Source of the DNA: Tetragonia tetragonoides
Lineage: Eukaryota; Streptophyta; Magnoliopsida; Caryophyllales; Aizoaceae
DNA: 64,000 bases
NCBI GenBank assembly: GCA_038025085.1
Contig: CM076146.1
Location: forward strand, 19,348,501 to 19,412,500
Direction of reading: 5' to 3'
Positions 42,803 to 53,796 of the stretch are shown here, in pieces. The position numbers and the translations under genes were made by a program. Position 1 is the stretch's first letter, and each line of letters begins with the position of its first letter. The notes under the pieces were generated by a model. That model was not told the DNA's origin, did no database searches, and worked only from the letters and a program-made list of their open reading frames with translations.

Positions 42803-43035
42803 ACATTGTGATCGCGTACAACCGCCCTTACAAGCCTATCAGGGACCCAATAGCCGACCCTGGGGGCCTCCCATGTCCCCTAGGGGTCTCCGGTGCGATA
42901 TGGGGCGAAAATATTATCGTCAAAAAGTTTGCTTCCAAAGGCCCAAAACACGTCGCCTATAGCATTCTCGGGGCCAGGTTGCCATTTTCCCCCAAACTTC
43001 TCTCGGGGGGGTCTATCATGGCCCTAGAGGACCCT
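42803..43035. repeat. ~290-bp IGS satellite, unit after LINE E
   Basis: Resumes at ACATTGTGATCGCGTACAACC and runs to CCCTTGATGACATGGG, where it switches into the minisatellite as at 21755. Confidence 0.9.
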
Positions 43036-43350
43036 TGATGACATGGGCATGGGTGCTCACTGGGCGCTGTGACATGGGACATGGGCGCTAGAACAAGGGA
43101 CATGGGACACATGGGATATGGGACATGGGTGCTGCGTCATGGAACAAGGGTGCTGCAAGGGACATAGGTGCTGCGTCATGGGACAAGGGTGCCGCAGGAC
43201 CATGGCACAAGGGTGCTGCGTCATGGGACAAGGGTGCAGCGTCATGGGACAAGCGTGCTGCGTCATGGGACAAGGGCGCTGCAACGCCATGGGTCACGTT
43301 GCTGCGTCATGGGACAAGTCGCGCCATGGGTCATGGGTGCTGCTTCATGG
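43036..43350. repeat. 21-bp minisatellite, block 3
   Basis: CTCACTGGGCGCTG units, then TGCTGCGTCATGGGACAAGGG cores, in the same order as block 2. Leads into CTGGGACTTGCC as at 11050 and 51520. Confidence 0.92.
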
Positions 43351-43679
43351 GACATGAGCACTGGGACTTGCCTCATCATGGGCACTTCTTCCTAGCACGG
43401 GCATGGACATTTTGATATCTTTATAATTGGGACTTTTTCATACTTAGCCCATATGACTTAGCCACTTCCTTTCTTCATAGTTGGCCCAATATTTTCCCCA
43501 AAAAACGCCTCTAGACCACTTTTTTTAGGCATTAAAGTTTTTGAGGGTAGTTTTGTCCTTCTAAATTACTTCTCAAATTCACATGTGTTATTGGTGTATC
43601 TATCTACATGTATCCACATATCAATATCAAAAGAACAATGTTTTCGGAGGTATGTGCGTGGTATATTGGAATGAAGGTA
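43351..43679. other. IGS short spacer, copy 4
   Basis: Uninterrupted version (GGGCACTTCTTCCTAGCACGG, then TTAGCCCATATGACTTAGCC, then AAAAAACGCCTCTAGACC) that shows where the CACTA fragment entered the copy at 28690. Nothing coding is seen. Confidence 0.8.
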
Positions 43680-44689
43680 ATAAGTTTTATTCCGTAATTA
43701 TACATAATATCATATACTTAATCATCAAGAAAAATAACACCAATATTATGACGACTCATGAAAAATTCCATTGTGGCCCAGCCCAGTTTTTCCTTCTTTT
43801 TTTTTTCCTGGGCATTGTAAATTATGAGATAACTATAACAAAGGACACTTATGTATCATAAAAACTAAATTGGCGTAGCGGTAAGTACTCCTCTTGATAA
43901 GCGCGCAGTGAGAATTAATGATCATGAGTTCGACTCTTGTCAAGCGCGCAGTGAGAATTATTTGTAAGAGGTTATTCAATTACAGCTACCTTCTACTTAT
44001 TCACTCTTAAAAATTATTCTACTAAGGACATTGATTCTACATAATTCACATATTTGCATTTTTAATAAGTTTATTTTACTAATTTATTTGACTTGTATTG
44101 TTTTATGTTAATTTCGGCCCCATTATGCAAAATATTCGTCCCCTGGTATAGTTGATATTCTAGGAGTGACATGTTTGCGGGATCAAGTCCTTAGAAACAT
44201 GAAACACCTTCTAGAAATACCAGTTTACGAGAAAAAAAAATAAGTATGGAAGATTGGAAACATGAAAGTTTGATACAAGAAATAGTAAGCCGTATGAGTA
44301 CAAAACTGACTTATTTTAAACGGGCCAAATTGAATATCTTTCCTCTAATTATGATGTTTCTAGAGTAATGAAAAAAAGTAATCACATAATACCAATCAGG
44401 TTCTGACAGGAGTAGACATGCCCAGTGCATAACTTTCACACTGGAGTTTTTGAGAGTTTAGATAATTATTTTCCAAAAGTTCGACCTCAAACATTTCAAG
44501 TATATTATTAAGTTTCGGAAAAATATTCTTTTTAAAAGTTTTCACTCTAGGTAGCTAGTTAATTTATTTTTTAATTAAAAAATAGACAGAAAAATAGGAA
44601 ATAAATAGAAGTAATATTAGAAAAATTACAAATCACTTTAAAAAAATGGAAAATAATTTTGAGACCTCACTCGAGTAGGAAATTCCGGC
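43680..44689. repeat. AT-rich rDNA-spacer module, copy 4
   Basis: Matches copies 1 and 3 from the start at ATAAGTTTTATTCCG. It contains the tRNA-like box pair at 43871-43936 (TGGCGTAGCGGTAAGT, GAGTTCGACTC) and the LTR-like stretch at ~44396-44450. Confidence 0.85.
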
Positions 44690-44762
44690 CATCACCCATG
44701 CTTTTGGTGTTCCGGCCCTTATATTGGTGTCCCGTAAAAACGCCCTTACAAGCCTATCATTT
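44690..44762. repeat. ~290-bp IGS satellite, partial unit
   Basis: Variant first monomer, cut at CCTATCAT where the minus-strand LTR begins. Copies 1 and 3 continue into GGACCAGATAACC at this point. Confidence 0.85.
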
Positions 44763-46975
44763 TGACACCCCCGAATTCGCAACGATTTCCTGGGAACTAA
44801 CGACGTTGCTGAACACGATCCGACACCACAGAACCGTACAAAACCCAAAGGCGCACTGCAACATTTATCACTAAGGAGTAAATGCTAAGCAGAAAGAAAG
44901 ACTAGGCATGAAAAGGAGCTTCTAAGGAACTAAACGGTCTAAAACAGTTAATGTCAGAGTTGTCTATATAGTGAGCTAAAAACCATTAAACCTATTTATT
45001 GCAAATTCCCTTCAAAGGGCTAAATCCAATAAAATCCCAACGATCTAAATTGAACCGAAAGAGTTCTAAAAACCCGACGCCAACTTTACCTTCCAAGCTG
45101 TACGTCCTCAATCAACTAAACCTGCACTTTGGTTTCCGTGTCGGAAACAAAATACAGAAGAAAAGAAGAGAAACAAAAGAGAAACAAAAATCAGATAAAC
45201 TGAATAAACGTCATCCGTACCAAGGCAAAACATTTCACAAACCTTACCTGAGGTTTTAGAAGAATCATTGAAATTCATTTGCATACGCACATAAGCATAT
45301 AATCAAGCATACACATAACGACATTCTTTTATATGAAATTCTTGTATAGTGATCATACAAAATACGACATAGATAATCCGTCTTGATTAGAGAGATGTAA
45401 GAGAGCGAATAGAACAGCGATTACCCATATTGTTCATCGAAGATACAATCACGCCATGGACTTAATAACTCTAGTGTGCACACTACCTCTAGTACAATTA
45501 CACGAGCCTAGAGGACTTAATAAATGGGGAATGATCCATCCCAGACACACTACGAGGTGTCCATAAGTAACTTGGGAATCACTCATCCCTTGAACTACAC
45601 CATTAGGTGTAATCCCGATTGCTCGACTACCCCCAGGGATCCATTAGGAGTCTTACTCTCGATTAATTCAATTCACATAATTTGCATTGGTTGACATAGT
45701 GGTACTACGAGACCACGACTTACTAATTCATTTCATGCTCTTGACAATGAATAGTAACTAACGACGATAATGATAATTCAATACGATGAGAATTAAACAT
45801 GCTTTAATTCAATAACGACGATAATTAAATAATGATGACAAGCAATGTGTAGCACAATTTCGGCAGCACTTCGGCAGGGTAATATGATATCCAAAAATTC
45901 TCAAAATCATCCAAGACATTCAAAGTTAATATATAGGTGCTCACTAGCACTCAATAATACCCATACCAATTAGCATATACTTAATAGCATAATAATACTA
46001 ATACTTCACCATTCAATAATTGTTCAATAATCATCATAAGGACTAATTAATTCCCAAAACATGATAATCTCAACATGCTAATTATAATTCATAATTATAG
46101 CAGTAAACATGTTTATAATTCTCATAATAACGACGATATAATTTAATCATGCTTTGCATATTAAATTCACAACAATTTCTCAATTAGCACATAACACATC
46201 AAAATAGTTTTGATGGGGCTTTGGAAGATGGTAGGCATGAGCTCTTACCACTACAATGCCACCAAACAGTAAGTATGCTCCGACGATCGACGATTATCAC
46301 GCTTGCTCGTTAGGTCCTAATTAAAAATAATTACCGAATCAGTATTAATTAAATACAAAAATACAAACAGTAGAAAAATATTGATATGATAATTTTATTA
46401 AATTCACTGATTTATTTCAACCAATCTAGGCTTTTGAAAGTCTGAATTCCGATTCTGAATGAGCACAGAAAAATAAAAACATTAAATCGAAAATACTGAA
46501 AATCGAATTAATAATTACAAAAAATTTAAAAACGAAACCCTAACTTTAAAACTAGGTCTAGGTCTAGGTCACGGTTACCCATGCACGGAACCCACAACAC
46601 GACTCATCACCACCACCACCACCGACTGGCCACTATGCACGGTGGTGGTGGTCGCGGGAGCTCCAGCGAAGAGGAGAGAGACAAGGAGAGTTGCGAAGAG
46701 AAAGAAGAGGAGAACGAGTGAGAGAGAAGAAGAGAAAGAAGTGGCGGCAATGGGGCCAGGCCCGTCGCGCCTTGGCGGTTGACAGCCACCGTCCAGGCGG
46801 TGGTCGCGGCCGTTCGCGACATCACCCGCGCGAGAAAGAAAGAGAGAGCGGAAGAAAACGAGAGAGAAAGTGAGAGAGAAAAGAGAGGGGGAGGACAGAG
46901 AGTGTTACTGGCGGGAGGGGGAGGCGACGCCAGGGGTTTTCTGGTGGGCTGGGCGGCTGAGGTGAGGAGGCCGGC

Positions 46976-47053
<78 letters not shown>

Positions 47054-47398
47054 CTTGAGGGTTTGATCAGTTATACAAACTGATCAATTGTCTTCTCTTT
47101 TGCTTTATATAGGCCATCAGTCAACCCAAGTCAAATACTACTAGGATTAGGAATTTATTTAATAATTTTCTGATTTAAATAGCAAATTAAAACTAATTAA
47201 AACAATGTGAATAATTCTTATTCATACATAAAACATTTTATCTAAACTCCTCGAAATTGATAAATGCAATTTATGAAAGTCCCATAATAATAATTATGGC
47301 TTTAATTGAATAAATCGAATCCTTGAATAAATATACGATTTAATCTCCGAAACTATTTATAAATCAATATAATAATTATAGAGAATATTGGGGTATCA
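44763..47398 (-). repeat. 3' LTR of the minus-strand Tekay-like element (2.64 kb)
   Basis: Inverted match to 1183-3721, minus strand TGATACCCCAATATTCTC to GGGGGTGTCA. It contains (GA)n at 46979-47050 on the plus strand and a good TATA box on the minus strand (CTATATAAAG, ~47103-47112). Long ORFs near 46600-47060 are microsatellite shadows. Confidence 0.92.
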
Positions 47399-47678
47399 CA
47401 TTTTACCCTCCTTAAAAGAAGTTTTGTCCCGAAACTTGAGACATGAAGTAATCACTTCCCAAAATAAAACTAGTTTATCCATACGAAGGTATAAAACAAA
47501 TTTTAGGACACTAACATATGCAAGATGAGAAAGTACGATTGTGATTCTAAGTTGATTAGTATGCACCATGCAATGCTTGAACATGCAATTCGTGCAAAGC
47601 GATAAACAAAACATGCAAAAACACGAAATTTTAAGGCGTGACATTCTACCTTCCTTAAAAGGAGTTTCGTCCCGAAAC

Positions 47679-48215
47679 TCAAGTGGGACTAGTAACTTCT
47701 ACAAAGAGGTCTGGATACTTCTCGTGCATCATGGATTCAGCTTCCCATGTTGCTTCCTCTTGACCTTGTCGAGACCAAACACCTTTGACAATCGGAAGAG
47801 TCTGTGTTCGAGTTGAGCGCTCTTTGCGATCCACTATCTTGATAGGATGCTCTTCATAAGTCAAACTTTCATCGACATCGATCGTTTCAGGTTGAACGAC
47901 ATGAGTTGGATCATGTACGTATCGCTTCAATTGGGAGACATGAAACACACTATGGACTTTTGCAAGTTCCAAAGGTAAAGCTAGTCAATAGGCAACCTCA
48001 CCAATCCTTTCCAGGATCTCATAAGGTCCAATGTAACGAGGACTCAACTTCCCCTTACAACCAAAACGCATGACACCCTTGGTAGGAAATACTCGCAAAA
48101 GTACCTTGTTTCCCACCTCAAATTCTTCAGGTCTACGACCTCTATCTGCGTACGATTTCTGTCGATCTTGTGCATTACACATCTTCGTTTGAATCACTTT
48201 GACCACATCAATGGT
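47679..48215 (-). pseudogene. Integrase C-terminus and chromodomain-like tail, partial
   Basis: Minus strand: DVVKVIQTKMCNAQDRQKSY, RRPEEFEVGNKVLLRVFPTKG and LSPRYIGPYEILERIGEVAY, then a stop, then ELAKVHSVFHVSQLKRYVHD, LTYEEHPIKIVDRKERSTRT, and EEATWEAESMMHEKYPDLF to the natural stop at 47679. It is less damaged here than in the plus-strand copy and gives the better view of the tail. Upstream integrase is absent. Confidence 0.88.
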
Positions 48216-49106
48216 TGTAAGGACACGAGATTTTCGTCCAATCCTTTTCTTACGAAGTGTATTCGTTTCCACGGAGTGCGTCCTTATAGAAAATTTGTAA
48301 GTTGGGAGTTTAGATAAGTTCAAGGGACCATCGAGTTAGAAAAGCTTTTGAAAAGACTTGAATTGAATAAAAACCATGAAAGAGGTCACAAATCTGCTAT
48401 TGGCGTTTTATCGAAGGGACAAACCGAAGGGACAACCCAATAGCGCGAAAAGTGAACTGATCATGTTTTTAGAAAGACTCCCGCTCACATAGAACATATG
48501 AGTACCCATGAATAAAGAGTTCAGGGGCGAAGGTAAGAGGTGGGAAGGTGTTAGGTACCCAACTCGCCCGTTTATGACGGCCTCTACTAACTCAAGTTTG
48601 CTTAATAATTTAAAGACATGATTCCCACACAAACCGAATTAACAACCTAGACTTAGACTATTAATTGGTTCACCACAAGCATCACAACATTTATTTTTAA
48701 CCCTTATTTAGACATGGCAAATTGAGCATTACAATGACTAGACAGACAATATTTAGGAAGCAATAAAAACGTGACCTAGCATGATATCTACAGTATGACT
48801 ACTAGAAAATAAACAATTATGCAATTAATTTAATTTGAGCCCTCGGGATTTTGTACCGGAACTGTAGGCTATATTTGACAAGAATAGTGAAACAAGATCT
48901 CTCAAGTTTGGAAGAAAGAGGGGGAAGCTCGTTGTCAATACTCCCGAGAATAGAGGTTGTCAACTTTAGACCGTGTATTTTGAATTGAGGGTGAAGGGTT
49001 GTTTATATAGGCGTGGGGAAGTAGGGTTGGACGGTAGAAATTGAGCTGAAAAATGAGACGGACTTGAAAAATGAGCCGGGCCCGAAGCACGGTCAGCGCC
49101 GCTAGT

Positions 49107-49130
49107 GGCCCTGGGACTTATTCCAGGGCC
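49107..49130. other. Perfect 8-bp hairpin in LTR relic
   Basis: GGCCCTGG, loop GACTTATT, CCAGGGCC. It stands out in otherwise ordinary sequence. Confidence 0.8.
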
Positions 49131-50087
49131 GCTGACGGCTCTCAGCAGCCAGTTGGATGTCGTCATAATGACGACTTCCAGTCTATTTTTATTTTCCGTA
49201 GGAATGTTTGTATTCCGAAAAATATGAAAAAGACCATTTTACCCTTGGAAGGTAAAAGACGGTTCTACCCCTAAATCGCAACTTGGCGACTGGGAGTCGG
49301 AAAAAGGCGTGAGACGTGTCGTTGGAAAGCTCTTGAACGGGGCTTCTGAATGGAATGGAATGAAGGAGTGTTTGGAGGAAAAACCTGAGACCTTATCTTA
49401 ACTATTAAAGCAAAAATAGCAGTTCAAGTTTATAAATTACTCCTTTCATCATCGGGCTTTTGTGGAGAAATCTGAAGACGTTTTTTTTTGAGTCCACAGA
49501 AGCCCCCACTTTGATTGAGCTTGAGTAAAAGTGAAGATCAAAGTACTTTGAAGGTGACATGCAGGATGCTGATGTGCACATGGTTTGTGAGAGTGTACAG
49601 TATGCATGCATATGAAGAGAAACCTGAGTTGGGACACGCTCGTAGTGCACTAAGATTTCATTTTCGTAAACACAAGAGAAAATAAAGGTTATGGTAGTAG
49701 GATAGAACACCGCTCGTAGATGGTCTAAACGTCTGTTGGGGACCTGTATTCAGAGTGAATGAAAAAGTTAGTTATACTTTGAGAATGATCAACGCGGAGT
49801 GCTTCGACAAAAAGTGACTAAACACCGCTCGGCGGATGTCGAGATCCCGTCCCTGTTATAAGAAATGAAAAAGTCAACGTGATAAGCGCGATTAAAAATA
49901 ATCGGTCATAAAGTGGTTAGGACATATGAACATTTTAAATGCAATAGCTTAAGCAATCATTGACTGAAACATATAAAAATAATGGACAGTATAAATGCAA
50001 CAATTTAAGCAATCATTGAGTGACACACAAAAATAAGTAACCTCGTAGAAGGGACGGTTAAACCGCAATAGCTTAAGCGGTCATTGA

Positions 50088-50240
50088 CTGGCCCAAAAAT
50101 TTGTAACCTCGCAGAGGGACTGACCCCAAAAATTTGTAATATCGCAGAGGGACCGACCCCAAAAATTTGTAATTTCACAGAGGGACTGACCCCAAAAATT
50201 TGTAATATCGCAGAGGGACTGACCCCAAAAATTTGTAATG
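50088..50240. repeat. 33-bp tandem repeat, about 4.6 copies
   Basis: Unit GACCCCAAAAATTTGTAAT plus ATCGCAGAGGGACT, with small changes. It follows a looser repeat of AGCTTAAGC(A/G)(A/G)TCATTGA(C/G)TG at ~49940-50090. Confidence 0.92.
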
Positions 50241-50904
50241 TTTGGTAAGGCCAACAGGTTTTCCGGGATTAAAAATTTTTTTGGGCGCTCTGGGCGATAA
50301 GAATTGTCGTAGTGTAGATCCGAGTTTCAGTATCTGGGACCTGCAAAAATAAATGGGTTAGTTTTACCTGAAAATAGTTGGTATCGTAAAATAAGCCAAC
50401 TGTCGACTTTGAACTTGTGGGCCAGAGTGCGTCGTTTCCGCGCGCATGGTACTGATATTTGCCACAAATGAACTGAAGTAACGAACTTTGCACTGGAAAA
50501 AGGGGCCGTGGGTCAGCAATGGGGCCCGTGTGTGCAAGTCTGCAAGGCCGCTAGCGGCTCTGGCCAGCGCCGCTGGGCTTGAGTCGAATAAATGGTTTCA
50601 GCAATTTTTCTTTTTCTTTTTCGCGTGCCATTTTCTTCTTCCTCGTCGAGCCATTGTCGAGAGCAACCTTCAAGCTTCCTCCATTGTTGAGTGCTTGACT
50701 TCACTTGAGGTAAGTCGATTCTTGTCCGTTTTCTTCGGTTTTTGTCTTGAACTTACTTATTTTTCCGCCTAGCTGCTGAATTTTGGGTTGCATGGTTGAA
50801 TGGGTGCTTGTTTCTTGCGAATCTGAAACTTTTATTTTCCCACTTGTAGAGAGAGAAAACTCCATTGTGTTCCCATGGCTCCCGTAGACAAATGAAAACG
50901 TCCC

Positions 50905-51119
50905 ATGAGTAATGAGGAGTATGACCGGAGCCTTTTCCGTACCCGGTTAGCTTCTACTAGAGCACCTCCGACTAACCACGCGGACGGAGCTCGGCTGTAC
51001 CAGGACTCTTTATGCGGTTGGATTGGCGCCCGCCTGGGGTTTGGAACCGCAATGTTCTGTTGCCGTATAGATGGAGTCATTTTGTCTAACTTAGAGCTGG
51101 TATGTTTTCTGACTCTCTT
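50905..51119 (+). other. Short unknown open stretch fused to minisatellite
   Basis: Seventy-odd codons starting MSNEEYDRSLFRTR and rich in Arg/Ala, without a repeat, open into the minisatellite at 51120. It is preceded by a short CT-rich segment that looks like a 5' UTR/exon edge (GTTCCCATGG at ~50870). It could be a captured plant gene exon or coding relic of the LTR element. I do not recognise it. Confidence 0.3.
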
Positions 51120-51560
51120 TTGTCATGGGACAAGGGTGCTGCATGGGACGTGGGTGCTGCGTCATGGGACAAGGGTGCTGCTTGGAACATTGGTGCTGCG
51201 TCATAGACAAGGGTGCTGCATGGGACATGGGTGCTGCCTCATGGGACAAGGGTGCTCCATGGGACATGGGTGTTGCGTAATGGGACAAGGGTGTGCAGCA
51301 CCATGGGACAAGGGTGCTGCGTCATGGGACAAGCGTGCTGCAGCGTCATGTGACAAGCGTGCTGCAGCGTCATGGGAGAACGGTGCTGCATCATGGGACA
51401 AGGCGGTGCAGCGCCATTGGTCACGCTGCTGCGTCATGGGACAAGGGCGCTGCAGCACCATGTCATGGGACAAGTCCCGCCATGGGTCATGGTTGCTGCT
51501 TGATGGGACATGGGCGCTGGGACTTGCCGCGTCATGGGCATGGGCACGGGCACGGGCACG
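51120..51560. repeat. 21-bp minisatellite, block 4
   Basis: TGCTGCGTCATGGGACAAGGG cores, then a terminal run of GGGCAC/GGGCAT hexamers at 51534-51572. Leads into the 25S 3' flank as block 1 does. Confidence 0.92.
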
Positions 51561-51716
51561 GGCATGGGCATGAACATTTTGATATCTTTATAATTGGGAA
51601 ATTTTCATACTTAGCCCATATGAGTTAGCCTCTTCCCTTCTTCATACTTATGTCCCTTTCTCCTTTTTCGAAACCTCCTTTTTAGTGACATAGCAAGAAT
51701 TGGGGATTTGGGGGGA
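51561..51716 (-). other. 25S 3' flanking spacer, copy 2
   Basis: Close match to 11063-11232, in the same position between minisatellite and 25S 3' end. Confidence 0.8.
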
Positions 51717-53392
51717 AGGGGGGATGGACGAATCGAAGCAACTAGGGCTGAATCTCGGTGGATCGTGGCAGCAAGGCCACTCTGCTACTTACGATACCCC
51801 GTTGCATATTTAAGTCGTCTGCAAAGGATTCAACTCGCCGCTTGGTAGGAATTGTACTTCATGGCGGCCCTCGCCGCACATCCACCGCGCTGGCTTAGCC
51901 TACGACACGTGCCCTAGGGGGCCGAGGCCCCTACTACTGGTCGGCAATCGGGCGGCAAGCGCATGCGTCACTTCTAGGCATGATCATACGATCGGGCATG
52001 ATCAGTACTCGGTCCTCCGGATTTTCAAGGGCCGCTGGGGGCGCATCGGACACCACGTGACGTGCGGTGCTCTTCCAGCTGCTGGACCTTACCTCTGGCT
52101 GAGTCGATTCCAGGGTGGGCAGGCTGTTAAACAGAAAAGATAACTCTTTTCGAGGCCCCCGCCGACGTCTCCAGACTCCCTAACGTTGCCGTCAACTGCC
52201 CTGTCCCCGTTCAGGAATTTTAACCCGATTCCCTTTCGACACTCGCGCGAAACGCGCCATCGGACGGGCTTCCCCCGTCTCCTAGGATCGACTAACCCAT
52301 GTGCAAGTGCCGTTCACCTGGAACCTTGCCCCTCTTCGGCCATCAAAGTTCTCATTTGAATACTTGCTACTACCACCAAGATATGCACCGACGGACGCTC
52401 CGCCCTGGCTCGCACCAAAGTTTTTGCAGTGACCGCCGCGCCCTCCTACTCATCGGGACCTGGACGCTGCCCTGACGGCCGGGTATAGGTCGCACGCTTC
52501 AGCGCCATCCATTTTCGGGGCTAGTTGCTTCGGCAGATGAGTTGTTACACACTCCTTAGCGGATTTCGACTTCCATGACCACCGTCCTGCTGTCTTAATC
52601 GTCCAACACCCTTTGTGGGATCTAGGTTAGTGCGTAGTTGGGCACCGTAACCTGGCTTCCGGTTCATCCCGCATCACCAGTTCTGCGTACCAAAAATGGC
52701 CCACTTGCAGCTCTCGATTCTGTGGCGCGACTCAACAAAGCAGTCGCGCCGTCCAACCTATTTACAGTTTGAGAATAGGTCGAGGGAATTACGCCCCCGA
52801 CGCCTCTAATCATTGGCTCTAACTAATAGAACTCGTGTATGAGCTCCAGCTATCCCGAGGGCAACATCGGAGGGAACCAGCTACTAGACGGTTCCATTAG
52901 TCATTCGCCCCTATCCCCAAGTCAGACGAACGATTTGCACGTCAGTATCGCTTCGGGCCTCCACTAGAGTTTCCTCTGGCTTCGCCTCGCTCAGGCATAG
53001 TTCACCATCTTTTGGGCCCCGACATGTATGCTCTCACTCAAACCCTTCTCAAAAGATCAAGGTCGGTTAGCGGTGCACCCGCTAGGGGATCCCACCAATT
53101 AGCTTCCTTGCGCCTTACGGGTTTACTCGCCCTTTGACTCGCACACATGTCAGACTCCTTGGGCCGTGTTTCAAGACAGGCCGAATGGGGGGCCCGCAGG
53201 CCGAAAATTGGAGCGCGCATTGCCTACCATGATCGCGAGGATGACGCTCCCGAAAATCGGGGTTTAGCCGCCATCTCAATCCGCGTCGGTCCGCTCCTCG
53301 AGCCGATCGCCGGACCGGCTTTGTGCCGTTCCACATCCGACCGAGCAGCATCATCGGCCCCATCCGCTTCCCTCCTGACAATTTGAAGCAGC

Positions 53393-53425
<33 letters not shown>

Positions 53426-53526
53426 CCCCTCGCGGTACTTGTGCGCTATCGGTCTCTCGCCAGTATTTAGCCTTGGACGGAATTAACCCCCCGCTTAGGG
53501 CTACATTCCCAAACAACCCGACTCGG

Positions 53527-53560
<34 letters not shown>

Positions 53561-53780
53561 CGACGGGGCTCTCATCCTCTCTGGCGCCCCTTTCTAGTGG
53601 ACTTGGGCCCGGTCCGCCGCAGAGGACGCTTCTCCAGGCTACAATTCGGACGGCGAAGCGGCCCGATTTTAAAGCTAGGCTCTTTCCGGTTCGCTTGCCG
53701 CTACTAGGGGAATCCTTGTAAGTTTCTCTTCCTCCGCTTATTCATATGCTTAAACTCAGCGGGTAGCCCCGCCTGACATG
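51717..53780 (-). rRNA. 25S rRNA, copy 2, internally deleted
   Basis: Minus-strand 25S from the 5' end (GGCGGGGCTACCCGC, ~53775) to the 3' end (GATTCGTCC, ~51725). Its length is ~2.06 kb against ~3.4 kb for a normal plant 25S, so about 1.3 kb of the interior is missing; the joint is probably near 51850-52010. The 5' half (52300-53780) is well conserved. Immediately after the 5' end the sequence is ACATGTGAGCG where copy 1 has ACATGGGGTCGCAACGCCTGTGAGCG, a further small deletion. ITS, 5.8S and 18S of this unit are absent. Non-functional. Confidence 0.93.
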
Positions 53781-53796
53781 TGAGCGTTCTCTCACG

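Larger units (their letters stand above)
44763..48215 (-). mobile_element. Tekay-like gypsy element, 3' portion only, minus strand
   Basis: A second member of the family at 1183. On the minus strand it has the end of integrase and the C-terminal tail, the 3' UTR with both polypurine modules, and a full 3' LTR. Homology to the first element starts at GATGTGGTCAAAGTGATT (~48215), and sequence to the right belongs to another repeat, so everything upstream of that point is lost. Confidence 0.92.
48216..51119 (-). mobile_element. Tat/Ogre-like LTR-retrotransposon relic (non-coding)
   Basis: No gypsy or copia protein can be read. On the minus strand, around 48540-48570, GGTACCTAACACCTTCCCA followed by CGCCCCTGAACTC resembles the conserved stretch near the LTR end or leader of Tat/Ogre elements. 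Also present: a 33-bp tandem repeat (50088-50240), a hairpin at 49107-49130, and CAGCGCCGCT motifs (49093, 50561) shared with 59420. The family call is tentative. The last ~240 bp (50878-51119) may be a separate fragment. Confidence 0.45.

Noticed and set aside
44999..45259. 86-aa plus-strand ORF in the inverted LTR
   Set aside because: It lies in LTR sequence; the first LTR has a different, non-matching ORF on the other strand at the same place (3202-3468).
53115..53561. Minus-strand 148-aa ORF and similar ones at 61102-61668
   Set aside because: They lie in the 25S gene; sequences such as RWLNPDF-like stretches are known rRNA translation artefacts.
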